NCBI GenBank assembly: GCA_030672115.1
Contig: DAOVGZ010000056.1
Span: 1-6,722 of the forward strand
Direction of reading: 5' to 3'
Source: a bacterium
GTDB lineage: Bacteria > Babelota > Babeliae > Babelales > Vermiphilaceae
DNA length: 6,722 nucleotides
Part shown: positions 1-5,626 of the stretch, piece after piece
Numbering within the stretch: position 1 is the first letter of the stretch
How the letters are laid out: each line of letters begins with the position of its first letter
Translations under genes and position numbers: made by a program
Notes under the pieces: model-generated
Databases searched by the model: none
The model's input: the letters and a program-made list of their open reading frames with translations, nothing else
What the model was told of the DNA's origin: nothing

Positions 1-81
1 AGTTTACCAAAAAAATTTCGCTTGTCATGAGGGCAAGTAAAAACCTTTGTAGTAGGGTTTTTGATATTTATCTGGTTGTTG
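1..81. other. window edge, no gene assigned
   Basis: This is the non-coding edge downstream of the minus-strand peptidase gene. A minus-strand ATG at 29-27 opens a short frame (MTSEIFLVN) that runs off the window, and a plus-strand frame ends at a TGA at 28-30. Neither can be judged from so few codons, and no good ribosome binding site precedes the ATG. The only structure seen is a weak palindrome at 39-62. Confidence 0.4.
39..62 (-). terminator. possible weak terminator of the peptidase gene
   Basis: AAAAACC (39-45) pairs with GGTTTTT (56-62) across a 10-base loop, about 20 bases past the stop codon of the minus-strand gene. On either strand the 3' arm ends in a T run, as in a rho-independent terminator. 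The stem has only two G-C pairs, so it would be a poor terminator on its own. Confidence 0.3.
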
Positions 82-942
82 CTATGCAGGAGTTGCTGTG
101 GCTTGTTGCAAACTGATTTGTTTACTTTTATAAACTTCGTAGAGCTTTTGCCAAGATGCTACTTTAAAATTAACATCAATGTATGCTTCTAATAATGCTA
201 AGACAGTTTCGTTTTTGATTAGTTCTGGATGATCTTTAAATAAGGTATAAAAAGCATTTATAGTTCCAAGAATGTAAGGATGCGTTTTTTGCATATATCC
301 TTCTTTGGATATCTCAAGAACTCTTTGTATAACCATTTCTTCTATAACTTCATACAATCCAAGTTCATACATAATTTCTACCGTTTTGTATTCGGCCTGG
401 TATTCACATTTATACCAGATTTTTGAGCCACGATCTCCACCCTTGAAAGTATCGCCATAAAATACATGAACAACTTCATGACAAAGGGTTGCAAGTTGTG
501 TGTTTGTAAGCGTATCGTTGCAAAATGTATTTGCAGGAAAATCTATTCCATTATATATATGTGAGATTGCAACGGTATTTTGAAGCTCTTTAAATATATC
601 CTGGCGAGCACCTTGATATACTTTTAGATAGCCTAATTTTTTTTTAAGCCAGCAAGAAAAATGGTCGTATCGACTTTTTGCTAACAGTTTAAAAAATACT
701 TGTGCTTGTTCTTGTACAAAAACTGGAGCTCGATGTTTTTTCTTTTTTATTGATTTTACAACCGGAAAAGCAATAAACATCATTGTTAATGGTGCAACTA
801 CTTGTGCAAACATTTCGAGGGAACCATAAAAAACCGCATTTTTTAATGAGTATGTTGCTGCTGATGCATCTATTGTGGAGTTTGTGCTGCAAATAAGTGT
901 TGCAATTGCACAAAATATGAGTGTTGTTTTTTTGAAAGTCAT
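82..942 (-). CDS. exported or membrane-anchored putative zinc metallopeptidase (HEXXH)
   Basis: A 286-residue protein of no family I can name with certainty. Residues 1-29 (MTFKK, a hydrophobic stretch, then ASAA) look like a signal peptide. A second hydrophobic segment at about 40-62, followed by a basic KSIKKKKHR patch, suggests membrane anchoring with the remainder cytoplasmic or periplasmic. At 155-159 is HEVVH, preceded by LATLC, the helix context usual for the HEXXH zinc site of metallopeptidases; E156 would be the catalytic base. E180 or E184 (CEYQAEY), about 21-25 residues after the second His, could be the third zinc ligand, as in gluzincin-like enzymes. The C-terminal third is predicted helical. 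The frame can be extended to a TTG at 1032, but that codon lies in the -35 box of a good promoter and would bury the signal peptide. The ATG at 942 has an AGGGA site and is preferred. Substrate unknown; a zinc-binding protein without peptidase activity is possible. Confidence 0.72.
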   Translation of the reverse strand: MTFKKTTLIFCAIATLICSTNSTIDASAATYSLKNAVFYGSLEMFAQVVAPLTMMFIAFPVVKSIKKKKHRAPVFVQEQAQVFFKLLAKSRYDHFSCWLKKKLGYLKVYQGARQDIFKELQNTVAISHIYNGIDFPANTFCNDTLTNTQLATLCHEVVHVFYGDTFKGGDRGSKIWYKCEYQAEYKTVEIMYELGLYEVIEEMVIQRVLEISKEGYMQKTHPYILGTINAFYTLFKDHPELIKNETVLALLEAYIDVNFKVASWQKLYEVYKSKQISLQQATATPA

Positions 943-946
943 TGAG

Positions 947-951
947 TCCCT
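947..951 (-). promoter_or_regulatory. ribosome binding site fixing the start at 942
   Basis: On the minus strand AGGGA lies four bases before the ATG at 942. It supports this start, which places the hydrophobic signal segment at the true N-terminus, over the upstream TTG at 1032. Confidence 0.55.
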
Positions 952-1003
952 GTTTTTGCTATATGAATAATGCTTATGATTAGGATTTTTTCCCTTGGTT
1001 TTT

Positions 1004-1032
1004 AGTATGATTTTGTTTTTTTTAAAAGTCAA
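1004..1032 (-). promoter_or_regulatory. sigma70-type promoter of the peptidase gene
   Basis: On the minus strand TTGACT (1032-1027, five of six matches to the -35 consensus) is followed after exactly 17 bases by CATACT (1009-1004, four of six matches to -10). Transcription would begin near 997, giving a leader of about 55 bases before the ATG at 942. The match is by eye; the spacer is A-rich, as expected in an AT-rich genome, so chance cannot be excluded. Confidence 0.55.
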
Positions 1033-1130
1033 TTATCTCTCTGAGGAAATCATTTTTTTAAACTCCCTTTTTTTATTGTAGTTTAGTCAGGTGTTACGTT
1101 CTGGTAGGGTTAAATTAAAGGAGAATTTTT

Positions 1131-3005
1131 ATGAATAAAGAGCGTCTTTTTTTAGAATATAAAGCTTATAGTATGCGCAGGAATGTTCTTACTATGACGT
1201 CACTTGCAGGTTCGGGGCATCCTACGTCTTGTCTTTCGGCTGCAGATTTAGTGTCAGCTGTTTTTTTTCATGCAATGCGATTTGATCCGAAAAATCCAAA
1301 TAATTCAAATAATGATCGTTTTATTTTATCAAAAGGGCATGCATCACCGTTACTTTATGCTGCATGGAAAGAAGCGGGTGTTATAAGTGAAAAAGAATTG
1401 TTTGGTTACAGAAAATTTGATTCGCCACTAGAAGGTCATCCAACAATGCGGTTTGCTAACTCAGAAGCTGCAACAGGTTCTTTGGGAATTGGTCTCTCTG
1501 TTGGTGTTGGTATGGCTTTGAGTGCGCAGCTCGATCAAAAAGATTTTGTAACATATGTTTTGATGGGAGATGGCGAAACAGCAGAAGGATGTGTGTGGGA
1601 AGCGGCAGAGCTTGCGCATTATTATAAAACAAACAATCTTATTGCTATTGTTGATTGCAATCGTCTTGGTCAGTCTGCTCAGACAGTGCATGGACATCAT
1701 ACTCATCGGTACGAAGAAAAGTTTGCAGCCTTTGGTTGGAAGGTTTTTGTTATTGATGGTCACAATATGCAGCAGATTGTAGATACGCTCGATAAAGCGA
1801 GCAAGGTAGAAAATCTTCCTGTTGTTATTATTGCAAAAACATTTAAAGGTTTTGGCGTTGAGCGTATTCAAGATAAATTAGGGTTTCATGGCAAAATATT
1901 AAAAAAAGAAGATTTGCATACTATTTATCAAGAGCTTGATGAAAAATTTCCTCAAGAAGCTGCATTTGATGAAAAAAGTTTTGTGTGGAATCCGCAGTTT
2001 ACAAAAGAGCAGCGGACAGAGTCGGAGATACTTTTTGATCAACAAGAGCGTGTAGATTTTCATGAACCTACTTTCAAACAAGATGAATTGATGCCAACAA
2101 GAAAAGCATATGGCATGGCACTCAAAGAAGCAGGAACAAGAAGTAAGCGAATCGTCGCGCTTGATGGGGAAGTAAAAAATTCAACATTTGCACAGATATT
2201 TGAAGAAAAATATCCAGATAGATTTTTTCAATGTTTTATTGCAGAACAAAATATGGTTGGCATGGCAACAGGACTTAATAACCGAGGAAAAATTTCATTT
2301 GTTTCTACTTTTGGAGCGTTTATGTCTCGCGCGCATGATCAAATTAGAATGGCTGCTGTTGGGCAATCCGCATTAAAACTTGTTGGTTCACATGCCGGTG
2401 TTTCTATTGGACAAGATGGTCCTTCGCAAATGGCGCTAGAAGATATTGCTATGATGCGTACTTTGCCAGAATCTGTGGTTTTATATCCATCTGATGCAGT
2501 GAGCACATGGAAGCTTGTTGAACAGATGGCAAATTATAAAGATGGAATTAGTTATTTACGAACAACACGAATGGCAACCCCAGTAATTTATAATAATAAT
2601 GAAACTTTTAAATTAGGCGGCTGTAAAGTTTTGCATAGCAGTGATGACGATAAAGCATGTATTGTTGCAGCCGGTGTTACGTTGCACGAAGCTCTAAAGG
2701 CGTATGATCAACTTAAAGAACAATCAATTAATATTGCTGTTATTGATTTGTATAGTATAAAACCTCTAGATGAAAAAACATTGTTAGAAGTTGGAAAAAA
2801 ATCAAACAATACAATTATTACGGTTGAAGATCATTATGTACAAGGTGGTATTGGACAAGCCGTTGGTTGCGCGTTGGTAAACTCAGGTATAACGATAAAA
2901 AATTTGGCAGTTACGAAGTTGCCACGTTCAGGAACACCGCAAGAGTTGCTCTCTTGGGCAGGGATTGATGCCGCTGCAATTGTAAAGGTTGTTAAAAGTT
3001 TATAG
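1131..3005 (+). CDS. tkt: transketolase, single-chain, animal-like type
   Basis: Transfers two-carbon ketol units between sugar phosphates using thiamine diphosphate, linking glycolysis with the non-oxidative pentose phosphate pathway; cytosolic, normally a homodimer. The 624-residue chain is complete. The N-terminal diphosphate-binding domain has GHP (H30), SKGH (H70), EGHP (H103), the thiamine-diphosphate motif GDG at 146-148 ending at N177, and FHGK (H253). The pyrimidine-binding domain (from about 322, TRKAYG) has LDGEVKNSTF, the catalytic glutamate E372 in IAEQNM, and SHAGVSIGQDGPSQMALED at 420-438. The C-terminal domain starts near 497 and includes TVEDHY and LPRSGTP. Length and motif wording recall mammalian transketolase (about 623 residues) more than the roughly 660-residue E. 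coli TktA type. AGGAG (1119-1123) sits seven bases before the ATG. It is monocistronic, divergent from the peptidase gene and closed by a strong terminator. No convincing promoter was seen in 1033-1116. Confidence 0.97.
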   Translation: MNKERLFLEYKAYSMRRNVLTMTSLAGSGHPTSCLSAADLVSAVFFHAMRFDPKNPNNSNNDRFILSKGHASPLLYAAWKEAGVISEKELFGYRKFDSPLEGHPTMRFANSEAATGSLGIGLSVGVGMALSAQLDQKDFVTYVLMGDGETAEGCVWEAAELAHYYKTNNLIAIVDCNRLGQSAQTVHGHHTHRYEEKFAAFGWKVFVIDGHNMQQIVDTLDKASKVENLPVVIIAKTFKGFGVERIQDKLGFHGKILKKEDLHTIYQELDEKFPQEAAFDEKSFVWNPQFTKEQRTESEILFDQQERVDFHEPTFKQDELMPTRKAYGMALKEAGTRSKRIVALDGEVKNSTFAQIFEEKYPDRFFQCFIAEQNMVGMATGLNNRGKISFVSTFGAFMSRAHDQIRMAAVGQSALKLVGSHAGVSIGQDGPSQMALEDIAMMRTLPESVVLYPSDAVSTWKLVEQMANYKDGISYLRTTRMATPVIYNNNETFKLGGCKVLHSSDDDKACIVAAGVTLHEALKAYDQLKEQSINIAVIDLYSIKPLDEKTLLEVGKKSNNTIITVEDHYVQGGIGQAVGCALVNSGITIKNLAVTKLPRSGTPQELLSWAGIDAAAIVKVVKSL

Positions 3006-3012
3006 TTTTTAG

Positions 3013-3051
3013 AATAAAAAAGGCCAGGAATATTTTCTGGCCTTTTTTATT
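3013..3051. terminator. bidirectional rho-independent terminator between convergent genes
   Basis: AAAAAAGGCCAG (3016-3027) pairs perfectly with CTGGCCTTTTTT (3037-3048). Outer A/T pairs extend the stem to 3013-3051, and inner G-T and A-T pairs can shrink the loop to three bases. A T tract follows the GC core on both strands. It lies 8 bases after the tkt stop and 14 bases after the stop of the minus-strand gene ending at 3065, so it can end transcription of both. Confidence 0.93.
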
Positions 3052-3064
3052 TAAGTTTAAATAG

Positions 3065-3904
3065 TTAGTCAGTTTTAAATGGGGTGCCTATCCAACGATT
3101 AAGTTCACAATCTGTTCCATAATCATCTTCTTCTAATTCATTTATTTTTTTTTCTAGTTCTATTTCTTTTATTTTTAGATAACGACATTTTTTATATTGT
3201 TTGAAAGTATCGAACAATATATTATTGTTAGTTTTTATTGGCGTAGAAGAATGCATCAGGCGAGTTTCTATTGGTATTTTAGTTTTTTTTAATGTGTTTA
3301 TTGGTGTTCTAATTTCTGCAGATATGTTTTGTAATAAATCGTCTATTTCATTAATAGTTTCTATATTTTCTCTACAATCCCTATCAATTGAGTTTATAAT
3401 TGGATCAATTTTTTTTTGAAGTTCATTAAATGCATTTTTTTCTAATTTATAAAGTAGATTAAAATTTTTTTGCCTATAAAGGGCATCAAAGAGTTTTTGA
3501 TTTTTTTCATTATAATCAGAATAAATTTTTAAAATCTTTTTTCTTTTTTCTAAATGCAGATTAGTTTTTCTATAAGTTTTTTTTAATTCATTATAATGAT
3601 ATTTGTATGTTGTTATGCGTGATATAGCATATAGGGCAGATAATGCAGCTGTTGAATAAGCTAATGAATGCAAAAAGGTGGTATTGTGTTTACTCACGGC
3701 ATGACTAGTTGCGATGCCCAGTACAGGTAAGAGTGTAAGGGTATGGAAGTTGAAGCATATTTTTTTTGTAGTTTTTTTTGAAAAATTATTAGCGTTTTTT
3801 CGAATATTTTTTGTGTGAATATATTCGCCAAAGAGAGTTGAAGCATTTATTGAAAATTGAATTGAAAGGAATGCTCCAAAGAATAGTGTTTTTACTTTAT
3901 TCAT
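3065..3904 (-). CDS. unrecognised exported or membrane protein, coiled-coil-like
   Basis: A 279-residue protein I do not recognise. Residues 1-22 (MNKVKTLFF, hydrophobic, ending INAS) look like a signal peptide, possibly cut after SINA. Two further hydrophobic segments, about 53-70 and 75-97, are separated by only a few residues and would form a membrane hairpin. From about 100 to 260 the chain is rich in Lys, Glu, Asn and Ile with heptad-like spacing, suggesting long helices or coiled coils. The C-terminus is acidic (LEEDDYGTD), then RWIGTPFKTD. No catalytic motif was seen. Codons 42-49 contain two A8 runs. The ATG at 3904 has no clear Shine-Dalgarno sequence, unlike the other genes here, although the signal peptide starts exactly there. 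It is 113 bases downstream of the hydrolase gene on the same strand and could be read through from it; it shares the terminator with tkt. It looks more AT-rich than its neighbours. A structural or host-interaction role is only a guess. Confidence 0.7.
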   Translation of the reverse strand: MNKVKTLFFGAFLSIQFSINASTLFGEYIHTKNIRKNANNFSKKTTKKICFNFHTLTLLPVLGIATSHAVSKHNTTFLHSLAYSTAALSALYAISRITTYKYHYNELKKTYRKTNLHLEKRKKILKIYSDYNEKNQKLFDALYRQKNFNLLYKLEKNAFNELQKKIDPIINSIDRDCRENIETINEIDDLLQNISAEIRTPINTLKKTKIPIETRLMHSSTPIKTNNNILFDTFKQYKKCRYLKIKEIELEKKINELEEDDYGTDCELNRWIGTPFKTD

Positions 3905-4017
3905 TAATATATCATTTCATTTTATATTTAAAATACAACGACGGTCTTTAATTTTAAGTATGGCATAACGCTATTTTTTGTAAAAAGGGTAATGGTTATC
4001 GCTTTAGGAGGGCGTTA

Positions 4018-4920
4018 TTACAATTGCCAGTTCTTTTCTACTCGTAATTCTTCAATCATCAGTGGAAGGCGGCGAACGAATTTTTTTAGAATAAATTCAA
4101 GGTGGGTAATTGCTCGACCGTTTATCTTCACTTGCACTTGTGTAAGATTGTTTTGATCAGGAAATCGACGCTCAGAGAAAAATGGAGTATCACTATTTCT
4201 TTTTTTTGTTCCAAGCCATATCTTCTTCATATCCTGGAGTCCTTGTGGATCAAGAATTTGAATGAGGTCTAATTTGGAATAAAAAGAAATAATATGTTTA
4301 AACATTGGATCTTGAATAAGGGGTTTTGTTCTTTCTTGGACTGGGCATGCAAGTAAAATTAACTCATCAACAATAAAAGTTCTATTTCGACGATTTTGAA
4401 CTTCAGCAAGGTGCAATGCAACGTTGCCGCCGTGACTATGAGTTATTATTTGTATTTTTGGAGCAACACCATCTTTTTTTATATATTCATCTCTTTTGGC
4501 AAGAATAAGATCATAAAGTTCTTCAGCAGCTTCTATGCGAGCTTCTATGCTTAATTTGCCAGACCACCCAAAAAAATAAAGATCTTCTTGTGGGAACTGG
4601 TCAGGAGCATTGTTTGTTAGTGTTGTGCCGACATCAAAAAGACTGTTGCCTTTGGTGTACATATTTGTATGCCAGAGACCGGGGATACTTTTAAAGAACG
4701 TTGGAGAAGCTGTTTTGCTTAGTCCGAGTGTTCCATGATCCCATATAATGATAGATCTTTGTTGTTTTGGGATAGCTTTGTTTGTGTTTTTTTTAGCTTC
4801 AATTATGTTTTCTATGGCTGGCATAGTTGCATGCGTTTTTTTCGCATTCTTGCATACACAGGTGGAAATCAGTGGAAGAATAAAAGAAAATAAAATTCTA
4901 CGAAACAGTTTTTTACTCAC
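4018..4920 (-). CDS. exported alpha/beta hydrolase, lipase/esterase-like
   Basis: A 300-residue putative serine hydrolase. Residues 1-25 (MSKKLFRR then a hydrophobic core) form a signal peptide; LISTC at 17-21 resembles a lipobox but has Thr at -1, so lipoprotein status is doubtful. The fold begins at about 55 with a beta strand and an oxyanion-type HG (SIIIWDHGTLG, H62-G63). FFGWSGKLS at 116-124 followed by a helix leads to the nucleophile elbow ITHSHGG with S162. D218 (SKLDLIQ) after a beta strand and H273 (AITHLEF) near the end complete a plausible triad in the correct order. The elbow has Thr where the usual GxSxG has its first Gly, as seen in some PGAP1/DUF676-like hydrolases. The substrate cannot be told: a lipid ester or thioester is likely. 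The start is a GTG with GGAGG (4925-4929) four bases upstream; the first internal ATG would remove the signal peptide. A strong promoter lies at 4975-5001. Confidence 0.8.
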   Translation of the reverse strand: MSKKLFRRILFSFILPLISTCVCKNAKKTHATMPAIENIIEAKKNTNKAIPKQQRSIIIWDHGTLGLSKTASPTFFKSIPGLWHTNMYTKGNSLFDVGTTLTNNAPDQFPQEDLYFFGWSGKLSIEARIEAAEELYDLILAKRDEYIKKDGVAPKIQIITHSHGGNVALHLAEVQNRRNRTFIVDELILLACPVQERTKPLIQDPMFKHIISFYSKLDLIQILDPQGLQDMKKIWLGTKKRNSDTPFFSERRFPDQNNLTQVQVKINGRAITHLEFILKKFVRRLPLMIEELRVEKNWQL

Positions 4921-4924
4921 CGTG

Positions 4925-4929
4925 CCTCC
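4925..4929 (-). promoter_or_regulatory. ribosome binding site for a GTG start
   Basis: On the minus strand GGAGG lies four bases before the GTG at 4920-4918. The close match supports the unusual start codon of the hydrolase gene. Confidence 0.65.
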
Positions 4930-4974
4930 AGATTTAAAAATGGTGCGATTGTAAAACTATTAGTTCAATTTTAG

Positions 4975-5001
4975 TTTATAAAAAACCGTATTTTTTGTCA
5001 A
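4975..5001 (-). promoter_or_regulatory. promoter of the hydrolase gene
   Basis: On the minus strand a perfect TTGACA (5001-4996) is followed after 15 bases by TATAAA (4980-4975, five of six). A 17-base spacing instead gives TAAACT (four of six). Transcription would start near 4968, leaving a leader of about 48 bases. This box lies inside the divergent intergenic region shared with nfeD. Confidence 0.6.
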
Positions 5002-5059
5002 TTTGTCCTTTATTTAGGGCTGTTTTGCTTGTTTTAAATAGAATCTACTGGTATCTTCT

Positions 5060-5065
5060 TATAAT
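5060..5065 (+). promoter_or_regulatory. possible -10 box for the nfeD-qmcA operon
   Basis: A perfect TATAAT on the plus strand, 73 bases before the nfeD ATG. No good -35 box is found 16-18 bases upstream (AATAGA at 17), and there is no extended TGn element. It is the best candidate in 4921-5138 but uncertain, since TATAAT is common in AT-rich DNA. Confidence 0.35.
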
Positions 5066-5125
5066 GTTTTTACATAGATTTTGTTTGTTGCAGTGTAAAA
5101 ATAATGTTTGTAGGCACCTTTATAT

Positions 5126-5130
5126 GAGGA
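5126..5130 (+). promoter_or_regulatory. ribosome binding site fixing the nfeD start
   Basis: GAGGA lies eight bases before the ATG at 5139. It favours this start over the upstream TTG at 4995 and ATG at 5124, which have weaker or no sites. Confidence 0.6.
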
Positions 5131-5138
5131 ATTGCTTT

Positions 5139-5606
5139 ATGATTGATATTCTTTTTCAGTGGATTACAACCAATAAGATGATTATTTGGTTGCTTGTCGC
5201 TCTTTTTTGTCTTTTTTTCGAGATGGGATCTCCTGGTCTTTTTTTCTTTTTATCATTTTTCTTTGGTGCAATTATTGCTGCTGTGAGTACTGTTTTATTT
5301 AAAACATGGTTATTGCAATCGACTGTTTTTGTTATTGGGACTTGTTTTTCATTTATTATGTTGCGTCAGTGGGTAAAAAGAGGGTCAAAGACTGTTGATA
5401 CACATGCACAGACTAATATGTATGCTATGCGTTCAAAACGCGGCATGGTTTTGAAAAAAATTACCGCGGAAAAAATGGGAAAAGTGAAGGTTGAGGGTGA
5501 AATTTGGTCAGCACGTTCACTAAAGGGGGAAACAATTGAACAAGGTGTAATGGTTGTTGTTGTGCGCATAAAAGGTGCGCATGTCATTGTTGAAGAAACA
5601 AAGTAA
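5139..5606 (+). CDS. nfeD: NfeD-family membrane protein, short form without protease domain
   Basis: NfeD proteins partner SPFH/stomatin-type proteins in the membrane, usually from a shared operon, and are linked to membrane microdomain organisation or quality control. This 155-residue form has three hydrophobic stretches: about 13-28 (ending FFEMGSPG), 33-52 and 56-74. A short basic linker (QWVKRGSK) is followed by a C-terminal OB-fold-like domain at about 100-153, with the typical NfeD wording G-EIWSAR, KGETIEQG and a run of valines before IKGAHVIVEE. Length matches the short class (about 140-160 residues); the ClpP-like serine protease domain of long NfeD is absent. The frame extends upstream to a TTG at 4995, but those 48 codons overlap promoter DNA and add no family-like sequence, and the ATG at 5139 has its own ribosome binding site. 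The SPFH gene begins 20 bases downstream, so the two are almost certainly co-transcribed. Confidence 0.9.
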   Translation: MIDILFQWITTNKMIIWLLVALFCLFFEMGSPGLFFFLSFFFGAIIAAVSTVLFKTWLLQSTVFVIGTCFSFIMLRQWVKRGSKTVDTHAQTNMYAMRSKRGMVLKKITAEKMGKVKVEGEIWSARSLKGETIEQGVMVVVVRIKGAHVIVEETK

Positions 5607-5614
5607 AATTGCTT

Positions 5615-5620
5615 AAGGAG
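5615..5620 (+). promoter_or_regulatory. ribosome binding site fixing the qmcA start
   Basis: AAGGAG lies six bases before the ATG at 5627. The in-frame TTG at 5609 lies upstream of this site, so the site would be inside the coding sequence if translation began there. The ATG is the likely start. Confidence 0.75.
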
Positions 5621-5626
5621 TTTATT

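Noticed and set aside
943..1032. Thirty-codon N-terminal extension of the peptidase gene from a TTG
   Set aside because: The TTG is part of a good -35 box, the extension is Lys/Asn-rich, and the ATG at 942 has a ribosome binding site directly before a signal peptide.
1461..1871. Minus-strand open frame of 136 codons inside tkt
   Set aside because: It lies wholly opposite well-conserved transketolase sequence, and its Cys/Asn/Thr-rich product looks like a shadow frame.
3965..4018. Inverted repeat ATAACGC (3965-3971) and GCGTTAT (4012-4018) between the orphan gene and the hydrolase
   Set aside because: Only seven pairs with a loop of about 40 bases, one arm overlapping the hydrolase stop codon; too weak to call a terminator or operator.
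4748..4954. Plus-strand hydrophobic open frame of 68 codons
   Set aside because: It is antisense to the signal peptide and N-terminus of the hydrolase; its hydrophobicity follows from the complementary T/A-rich codons, and no ribosome binding site was seen.
4995..5138. Forty-eight-codon extension of nfeD from a TTG
   Set aside because: It overlaps the divergent promoter region, adds nothing family-like, and the ATG at 5139 has its own ribosome binding site and gives the usual NfeD length.
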